DNA of 6,695 bases from Nitrospirota bacterium. Lineage in GTDB: Bacteria > Nitrospirota > Nitrospiria > Nitrospirales > UBA8639. This document shows, one piece after another, positions 1 through 4,989 of the stretch (position 1 is the stretch's first letter; each line of letters opens with the position of its first letter). Both the position numbers and the translations under genes were made by a program. A model generated the notes under the pieces. The model was given only the letters and a program-made list of their open reading frames with translations, was not told where the DNA came from and did not search any database. Location of the stretch: assembly GCA_003233615.1 (NCBI GenBank), contig QIMB01000129.1:1-6695 (forward strand), given 5' to 3'.

Positions 1-222
1 CCAAACAAGGCGTTTTACCTTGTTGCCATGGATATCGGAACAGATAAAGCAGCGCTGATATGGTATACCGCACTGCAAAAGCTTTGGAGCACAGCGGTTT
101 TTAACGATGCTGTTAACATAACGGTAGAGGCTGCACGACTTCTTATAAAGGACGGAAAGGTACCTAAGGGGGCAACACAGACAGTGCGGGCGGCATTCAA
201 AGCAGTAGGGCTTCCACTTTAG
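1..222 (+). CDS. M4 (thermolysin/protealysin-type) metallopeptidase, C-terminal end only
   Basis: The first 73 codons visible, open from base 1 and ending at TAG (220-222), are the end of an M4-family zinc endopeptidase (peptidase_M4_C fold). The first residues, PNKAFYLVA, match the segment that in thermolysin-like enzymes directly follows the catalytic histidine (H-x-x-S-G-I-x-N-K-A-F/Y), so the active-site His, the HExxH helix and the propeptide lie upstream of the window. The rest shows the usual helical tail: an IWYTALQKLW stretch, a VFNDAVNITVEAARLL helix, and the family ending V-R-A-A-F-K-A-V-G-L. An internal ATG at 28 is not a start. A gene for an emfourin-like inhibitor follows 53 nt later, the arrangement known for protealysin and its inhibitor. 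The family call rests on recalled family patterns, not on a search. Confidence 0.88.
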   Translation, partial: PNKAFYLVAMDIGTDKAALIWYTALQKLWSTAVFNDAVNITVEAARLLIKDGKVPKGATQTVRAAFKAVGLPL

Positions 223-236
223 GAGAAGATGGGGCA

Positions 237-264
237 AAATTGTAAGTAACGGGGTCTACAATTT
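237..264 (+). promoter_or_regulatory. Intercistronic inverted repeat just upstream of the inhibitor ribosome-binding site
   Basis: AAATTGTA (237-244) and TACAATTT (257-264) form a perfect 8-bp stem with a 12-nt loop between the protease stop and the inhibitor start. The right arm ends immediately before the GAGG ribosome-binding site (265-268) that serves the ATG at 276. It is AT-rich and has no U-tract, so it is not a standard terminator. A role in translation control, mRNA processing or operator binding between protease and inhibitor is inference only. Confidence 0.4.
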
Positions 265-275
265 GAGGCACAACA

Positions 276-593
276 ATGCGCATCGATTTTGAGTGTTCCG
301 GGGGATACGCCGGTCTACAGTTAGAGTATTCTGTAGATACTGATGAACTCCCGCAGGAGCTCGCGGAAAAACTTTTGAGCCTTGTGGAAAGAGCCGCTGT
401 TTTTGATCTGCAACCGGAAGAAGTGGCTCCTGAAATACCAGATATCCCTGACGTTCTTTCCTACAGGCTCGCGCTTTACGAAGATGACAAAATGATATCT
501 TTATCTCTTAATGATATTACGGCTCCGGATCCTTTACGTCCTTTGCTCTCTTTTTTGCATGAGCTTGCACTAAAGCAGTGTCGGAAAAAATAA
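276..593 (+). CDS. Emfourin-like proteinaceous inhibitor of M4 (protealysin-type) metallopeptidases
   Basis: This 105-residue protein has no signal peptide or membrane segment. It starts with a beta-strand and the motif GGYAG (residues 9-13), as in emfourin (M-R-I-x-F-x-x-x-G-G-F/Y-A-G), followed by a strand and a Leu-rich helix (DELPQELAEKLLSLVERA). An acidic-proline stretch (about 47-60), a central strand (SYRLALYEDD), and a final helix (LRPLLSFLHELAL) complete a pattern that matches the family in length and order. Emfourin of Serratia binds and inhibits protealysin and is encoded beside it; the same pairing is seen here. The start at 276 is supported by GAGG at 265-268, 7 nt upstream. The likely role is to hold the partner protease inactive in the cytoplasm before release. 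It may also act on other metallopeptidase-like products of the locus, but that is speculation. Confidence 0.82.
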   Translation: MRIDFECSGGYAGLQLEYSVDTDELPQELAEKLLSLVERAAVFDLQPEEVAPEIPDIPDVLSYRLALYEDDKMISLSLNDITAPDPLRPLLSFLHELALKQCRKK

Positions 594-662
594 CACATGG
601 AAAGAGTAAATGGGACAATTCTGATTTTTGAGAAAAGGCTTTAGCGAATAGAGAGGTAACAA

Positions 663-2711
663 ATGAGCACAAAAACAAAAATAGCCAAAACACCTAAAAG
701 CAAGAGAGAAAAGTCTACCTCTCAAACCGGAAATGACAGGTTTTCAAAACCCATCCATCCGGCTGTTGACCAAATCCTGCACCTTCAAAGAAGAATAGGT
801 AATCAGGCGGTGCAGGGGCTGTTTAAGTCGGGCGTGATACAGGCAAAGCTCAAAATCGGCAAGCCCAATGACATCTACGAACAGGAAGCGGACAGGGTTG
901 CGGAACAGGTGATGAGGATGCCTGAGCCTGCGATTCAACCCACCTGAGCAGGAGGGGGTCCCTCGTGTGGGGAAGAAGAACTTGTTCAAACCAAACCGAT
1001 CGCCGAACAAATCACTCCATTAGTTCAATGCCAGCCAGAGGAAGAAGAGGAACCTATACAAACAAAAGTTCTCTCTCCCGAGCATCCAATGTTACAAAGA
1101 CAGGAAGAAGGAGAAGAGGAAGAAGAGCCTATCATGACGAAGCGTATTGCTGGAAAGACACAACAATTAAAAGATGATTTACACATGCGATTAAACAGAA
1201 GCAGTGGCAGTGGTCAAACATTGCCAGAGACAGACAGAGGTTTCATGGAAAGACGGTTTGGAGTTGATTTCAGTAATGTAAGGGTGCATAGAGATAGCAA
1301 TGCTGTACAGATGAGCAAAGAATTAAACGCTCAGGCATTTACGCATGGAAGGGATATCTATTTTGGGGCAGGGAGATATAGTCCCGGCACACTATCAGGG
1401 AAAAGGTTGCTGGCCCATGAGATGACGCATGTGGTTCAGCAGAGCGGCCAGAAACAGACCTTGCAACGTTTCGTAGCCTGTGAAGGAGCAGATCTATGCC
1501 CTCGTCGTGATCGTGGAGAGTTAAGACGATCGAGAAGTACCCCGCATCAAGTAGAGATTTATCAACCAACGACGTTCGGTGTCCTTATTTCGAACTTCGC
1601 TATTAACGAACATCGGGTAAAGCCAGATTTGTCAAGCAATTCGATATGGATCCAGCTCGTGGGGCACATTGGTAGTACTGCACATAGGGAATGGAAGATT
1701 CTGGGCTTTACTGACTGTCAAGGATCAGAAACAACGAACCGATCGTTGCGGCGTGAACGCGCCACAGAGGTAGCTTCGTTATTGCCTGTGCCTACTATAG
1801 CAACAGCGCGGTTGGGACGAATAGACGCTGCTATTCTCCGTGATTGTATTTCTAGTAACCTCAGCGAGTCCGGCCGCAGTCGAAACCGTTCGGTTCTCAT
1901 TCGGCGACTGCCGGGGTCGACAGGACCGACTGCGCCCACGCCGCCTATACCTATTGGTCCGGTACGCCCACCGAGGTCTCCAGGTAGGTTTTGCGTCCCG
2001 TATACAGGGACTACGGGGACCGCTAAAGCCGCGGATGCGCGACGCTGGTTACATACCGTTTGGTTACCCTTGGCCCGGGTTCGGTTTGGCACAGAAGTGT
2101 ACAACCTCTGGCGAGACTATTTGAACCGCCCCAAAGGATCCAGCTTGGCTCCGCGCGTGTTTCGGGGTAGAGGCCACCGGATTGTTGATGCGTTTAGAAC
2201 CGACCCGCAAACAGTTCACCATCAAAGGTTGTTGTATGCTGATATCCGCACTGCGGCGGCGCGGACACCCGAAGCAAATGTACCGTTTACCGGAAACAGA
2301 TACACGTCCCCTCCAATACCATTAGGAACGCTTCTGTCAGCAGCCGCGTTAATACGAACTATCAACTATGTTCACCCAGCAAGCCTTATCCCTGGCAATA
2401 TCGCGGGAGGTACGGGCGTCATGGGTACGAGTAGCAGTGATGCTGGACCGGATTTGCGACTGTTTACTGGCACCGTTCGGATTTTGCGCACGCGGCCGAG
2501 TCCTGGTGCGCCGGAAGTCAGGATCGCCCGTATAGAGATGCAACTCCAAGTGATTGATGCCATTGACTTTTGCCCAGGAGCAGCAGGTGGTACTTTGGCC
2601 CAACTATTCACGATACCTATGAGTCGCCTGGAAGCGACACCAACAGAACTGACCTATGATTTGCCCTTCCACGTGTTTGTTGACTTGAGTGGTACCGTAC
2701 CAATCCCATAA
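663..2711 (+). CDS. eCIS-core (DUF4157) protein 1 with OmpA-like domain; probable selenoprotein read through UGA at 945-947
   Basis: Read through the in-frame UGA this is 682 aa. Start ATG 663 has AGAGG (652-656) 6 nt upstream. Residues 36-86 hold the family's N-terminal block (LHLQRRIGN, then a YEQEADRVA helix). Sec is residue 95, followed by P-S-C at 100-102. An acidic linker with EEEPI(Q/M)TK repeats follows. The DUF4157 core (about 170-260) has ERRFGVDF, GRDIYFGAGRYS and the HExxH zinc motif HEMTH at 252-256. Residues about 306-415 look like an OmpA-type peptidoglycan-binding domain (GFTDCQG 348-354, SRNRSVLI 406-413). A Pro-rich linker (417-442) leads to a C-terminal domain (443-682) I cannot name. 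Known for the family: association with extracellular contractile injection systems. If UGA were a stop, the product would be a 94-aa stub, with the core needing internal initiation; the nearest ATG (1089) has no ribosome-binding site. The next gene starts 42 nt after the stop, suggesting an operon. GC rises sharply after the core. Confidence 0.78.
945..973 (+). promoter_or_regulatory. Candidate selenocysteine UGA codon and bacterial SECIS-like hairpin, copy 1
   Basis: UGA (945-947) lies in frame between well-conserved coding segments. A hairpin follows: stem UCCCU (959-963) with GGGGA (969-973), loop CGUGU (964-968), with G as the second loop base and U third. Sixteen nt separate UGA from the loop, at the short end of the range I recall for bacterial SECIS elements (about 16-37 nt, with a G in the first two loop positions). 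The closing pair is a U-G wobble, where copy 2 at 5275-5304 has U-A. A competing GAGGG/CCCUC hairpin (952-964) is possible here and absent from the other copy. Confidence 0.65.
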
Positions 2712-2753
2712 GAGACAGGGTCATCTTACACATTAAGTTAAAAAGGAAATTGG

Positions 2754-4376
2754 ATGCATGTAAAAGCCAAAATATCAGCAAAAACACCTGAGGCAAAGAG
2801 AGAGAATTTGTTATCTCGAACAGGAAAAACGGATTCTTCTCAATCTATAAGGTCGCCTATTAACCACATCCTGCACCTCCAAAGAACAATCGGCAACCGT
2901 GCAGTGCAGAGGCTGTTCAGCTCTGGTGCCATCCAAGCAAAACTCAAAATCGGCCAACCGAATGATATTTATGAGCAGGAGGCGGATAGGGTGGCGAATG
3001 ATGTAATGAGTATGACAGCAGGCAGTAGGCAGAAAGCAGTAAGCAGTGACTTAAATACAATTCAAAAACTGGAGGAAGAAGAACCCATCCAGACAAAACC
3101 TCTTGCATCAGGAATCACTCCGTTGATTCAAAGACAGGTTGAAGAGGAAGAACCTATTATGACAAAGGGCATTTCGGGAAGGACACAGCAGACAAGAGAT
3201 GATTTGCATACTCGATTGAGTCGGGGAAGAGGCGCTGGCCAACCATTACCAGAAGCAGACAGGAGTTTCATGGAGAGAAGGTTCGGAGCTGATTTCAGCG
3301 GAGTGAGGGTGCATACGGACGGCATTGCAGTACAGATGAACAGGGAGCTGAATGCACAGGCATTTACGTATGGAAGGGACATTTATTTTGGGGCAGGGAG
3401 ATATAGCCCTAATATATCCTCAGGCAAAAGACTGCTGGCACATGAATTGACGCATGTTGTGCAACAGGGAAACTTTAGGGCCTCTTCCATTCAGTGTCAG
3501 GTTTCAAATTGCACAAGCAAGACAGCCTCCGATCAGGTGGTTAAAGACCATGTCGTAACACCTGATACCATCGAGAAGCCCGGAGACAAGGTTAAAATAA
3601 AAGTTGAATTCAACTGCAACGTACGCTCTTGGGACTCTGATATTGAAACCAAAACTGGCACATCACTTGGACTGAGAAAGCCGTACACCAGAAAGACTAA
3701 TAAGTTCGAGCGCATATGGGACGGCAAGAAACTTTTTTCGAAGGTTGGTACATTTCTGGTAGATGACGGAGAATATCGTCACAAGTTAAGCAAGCTAAAA
3801 TACGCATTCAAATACAATCGGAAGACGGGATTGTCAGATGACATGTATGCGACTGGCTCCAAGCTTGTCTCTCCAGCCATAAAGATCAAGGTGCAGGCCT
3901 ATAAGGGCCCCGGAACGCATCATTATCACTTTACTACCCAGAACGTGAATGATCTCGCAGATATAATAATGTCGGAGATGAGCGTCGGTAATCCAAACGA
4001 GAAAAAAGCCATCGCCTGGGCAGTTCGAAATCAGATGATCCGTATGAATGTTACCAGCGTGGCAAAGGCCAGGGATAAATTCAATGATGCACATGGTCAA
4101 AATGCTACTAACGCCATAAAGACAATCGCCGAGGATATCCTGAAAAAGAAAATGTCGAGCGATATTACCAGCGGTGCTATAAAATGGTTTTCGCCAAGCA
4201 AGATGCCGAAGAAAAGAGAAAGCTGCAAGGGGTATGACTGCTCCGGCGGATTAGTCACGATCACGGACAATCAAGGAAACAAGCAAGAGGTTTATGCGCC
4301 CGGCTTTCACAAAGATATGACCTATGTCCCCTTGACATCGGTCCGTGAGTGGTATCTTAGGCTATATAAATTATAG
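2754..4376 (+). CDS. eCIS-core (DUF4157) protein 2 with SleB-like cell-wall hydrolase C-terminus
   Basis: An uninterrupted 540-aa member of the same family. ATG 2754 has AAGGA (2743-2747) 6 nt upstream and lies 42 nt after the previous stop. The N-terminal block is at about residues 37-87 (LHLQRTIGN, YEQEADRVA). The acidic linker repeats EEEPIQTK and EEEPIMTK (108-138). The DUF4157 core (about 173-237) ends in HELTH at 230-234. Residues about 265-385 look like a beta-rich spacer. Residues about 398-485 resemble SleB/Hydrolase_2 peptidoglycan hydrolases: LADIIMSEMSVG, then AIAWAVRNQM, and D-I-T-S-G-A-I-K-W-F-S-P at 470-481. E408 sits where that family has its catalytic glutamate. CKGYDCSGG (491-499) and a Trp/Tyr-rich end follow. 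Inferred role: a delivered or released cell-wall lytic effector. Unlike its neighbours it has no UGA; that part of the gene is replaced by heptamer repeats (3016-3050). No immunity gene is evident beside it. Confidence 0.82.
   Translation: MHVKAKISAKTPEAKRENLLSRTGKTDSSQSIRSPINHILHLQRTIGNRAVQRLFSSGAIQAKLKIGQPNDIYEQEADRVANDVMSMTAGSRQKAVSSDLNTIQKLEEEEPIQTKPLASGITPLIQRQVEEEEPIMTKGISGRTQQTRDDLHTRLSRGRGAGQPLPEADRSFMERRFGADFSGVRVHTDGIAVQMNRELNAQAFTYGRDIYFGAGRYSPNISSGKRLLAHELTHVVQQGNFRASSIQCQVSNCTSKTASDQVVKDHVVTPDTIEKPGDKVKIKVEFNCNVRSWDSDIETKTGTSLGLRKPYTRKTNKFERIWDGKKLFSKVGTFLVDDGEYRHKLSKLKYAFKYNRKTGLSDDMYATGSKLVSPAIKIKVQAYKGPGTHHYHFTTQNVNDLADIIMSEMSVGNPNEKKAIAWAVRNQMIRMNVTSVAKARDKFNDAHGQNATNAIKTIAEDILKKKMSSDITSGAIKWFSPSKMPKKRESCKGYDCSGGLVTITDNQGNKQEVYAPGFHKDMTYVPLTSVREWYLRLYKL
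3016..3050 (+). repeat. Degenerate heptamer tandem repeat (CAGNNNN x5) inside paralogue 2
   Basis: Five consecutive 7-nt units, CAGCAGG, CAGTAGG, CAGAAAG, CAGTAAG and CAGTGAC, lie in the coding sequence (about residues 88-99, TAGSRQKAVSSD). They sit exactly where paralogues 1 and 3 carry the PEPAIQPT-Sec segment. The run is 35 nt, not a multiple of 3, yet the frame is intact on both sides, so flanking bases must have changed too. Such heptamers usually occur between genes, so this looks like a repeat that replaced or invaded the selenocysteine block. Confidence 0.7.
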
Positions 4377-4426
4377 TTGTTTTAAAGAAAGTATAAGTTA
4401 GGTGTGAATGGTAAAAAAAGTTAGAA

Positions 4427-4488
4427 GTGAAAAATGGAGCGATTTTATATTGTTAAAAAAAATAAGGAATCGCGTCTGCACTTTTCAC
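4427..4488. repeat. Nested inverted repeat after paralogue 2
   Basis: An outer stem GTGAAAA (4427-4433) with TTTTCAC (4482-4488), and an inner stem GCGATT (4439-4444) with AATCGC (4468-4473), enclose an AT-rich 23-nt loop. The inner and outer helices are separated by 5 and 8 unpaired bases. It starts 50 nt after the stop of paralogue 2 and could form a 3'-end structure or be the relic of a small inverted-repeat element. There is no U-tract directly after it. Confidence 0.4.
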
Positions 4489-4503
4489 GTAAACTACCTT
4501 GCG

Positions 4504-4521
4504 CTGCGGCAGAGACCGCAG
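4504..4521. terminator. GC-rich hairpin, possible weak terminator
   Basis: CTGCGG (4504-4509) pairs perfectly with CCGCAG (4516-4521) across a 6-nt loop (CAGAGA). It is followed by GGTG and then an AT-rich stretch (TTATATTTATAA) rather than a clean T-run, so as an intrinsic terminator for the upstream operon it is only marginal. Confidence 0.3.
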
Positions 4522-4575
4522 GGTGTTATATTTATAAAATTAGCACAGAATAAATGAAAGAGTCAGACAGTAGTA

Positions 4576-4750
4576 TCCGGTAAAAAATCGGAAGATTGTA
4601 CAGAGAGAGGAACTACTCAAGCACTTTGTTTCATGAAAGCCTCTCTGAAAAAACTTATAAAGTTGCAATCGTTGCCCCCGCTCTATGAATATGGGGCCTT
4701 CACACGATTCAGGAAAGCCTCCTGGGATATGAAATATAAACTTTACCGGA
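4576..4750 (+). ncRNA. Possible multi-helix structured RNA (unconfirmed)
   Basis: The outer arms TCCGGTAAA (4576-4584) and TTTACCGGA (4742-4750) are a perfect 9-bp inverted repeat. Inside, four helices can form without crossing: AATCG/CGATT (4586-4590, 4705-4709), AGAGAGG/CCTCTCT (4604-4610, 4640-4646), GCCCC/GGGGC (4674-4678, 4693-4697) and CAGGA/TCCTG (4710-4714, 4720-4724). Helices of 5-7 bp arise by chance, and a 9-bp match in a 600-nt stretch is not rare, so only conservation or covariation would establish this. I recognise no known RNA family. Confidence 0.2.
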
Positions 4751-4788
4751 CCGCATACTGTGGAAAGGGCAAACTCATTGAAAAATAA
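4633..4788 (+). CDS. Short hypothetical ORF, doubtful
   Basis: A 51-codon basic ORF starts at ATG 4633 and ends at TAA 4786-4788; the frame is open back to a TGA at 4555-4557 but has no earlier ATG, GTG or TTG. The product starts MKASLKKLIKLQ and is rich in Lys, Tyr and Arg, with no signal peptide or membrane segment. The only purine-rich sequence upstream (GAGAGAGGAA, 4603-4612) is too far away, about 20 nt. I do not recognise it. It overlaps the possible folded RNA and may simply be non-coding sequence. Confidence 0.15.
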   Translation: MKASLKKLIKLQSLPPLYEYGAFTRFRKASWDMKYKLYRTAYCGKGKLIEK

Positions 4789-4989
4789 AGAGTCCGTTCA
4801 TACTGACTTAATGGTGAAGGCAATAGGTGGAATTCTAACCGGACAGTAGTGAGAGTCAGAGGGGGCAGTTTTTGATGTGGTGCATTTAATCAGGAAAGGA
4901 TAAGATAGGCTTTAAATTTTACCAATAGAATTAAAAGGGATCAAAAGAAATAGCTTAAAATCTTTGATGGTTGAGTTTAAAGAAATTAA

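Larger units (their letters stand above)
4377..4989. other. Gene-poor AT-rich spacer between paralogues 2 and 3
   Basis: About 610 bases with no convincing gene. It holds a nested inverted repeat (4427-4488), a GC-rich hairpin (4504-4521), a possible folded RNA (4576-4750) and a 51-codon ORF of doubtful reality (4633-4788). I see no tRNA, transposase remnant, CRISPR array or clear sigma70 promoter. Paralogue 3 must have its own promoter here or depend on readthrough from 2. The contrast with the 42-nt gap between paralogues 1 and 2 suggests that paralogue 3 is a separate transcription unit. Confidence 0.6.

Noticed and set aside
952..964. GAGGG/CCCUC hairpin with GGU loop as the SECIS of copy 1
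   Set aside because: It begins only 4 nt after UGA, too close by the usual bacterial spacing, and has no equivalent in the second copy.
945..1089. Reading paralogue 1 as a frameshifted or nonsense-broken pseudogene
   Set aside because: Both halves are in the same frame, the bridging codons are conserved with paralogue 3, and the only obstacle is a single UGA that recurs at the homologous site.
1718..2124. Long antisense and alternate-frame ORFs over the C-terminal part of paralogue 1
   Set aside because: They overlap a domain-bearing gene in GC-rich sequence where stops are rare, and encode low-complexity proteins with no recognisable features.
4872..4906. Sigma70 promoter for paralogue 3 (TTGATG ... 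TAAGAT)
   Set aside because: The spacing between the two hexamers is about 23 nt, outside the normal range.
4377..4989. Group II intron, retron or insertion sequence remnant in the spacer
   Set aside because: No domain V-like hairpin, no reverse transcriptase or transposase fragment and no target-site duplication could be found.
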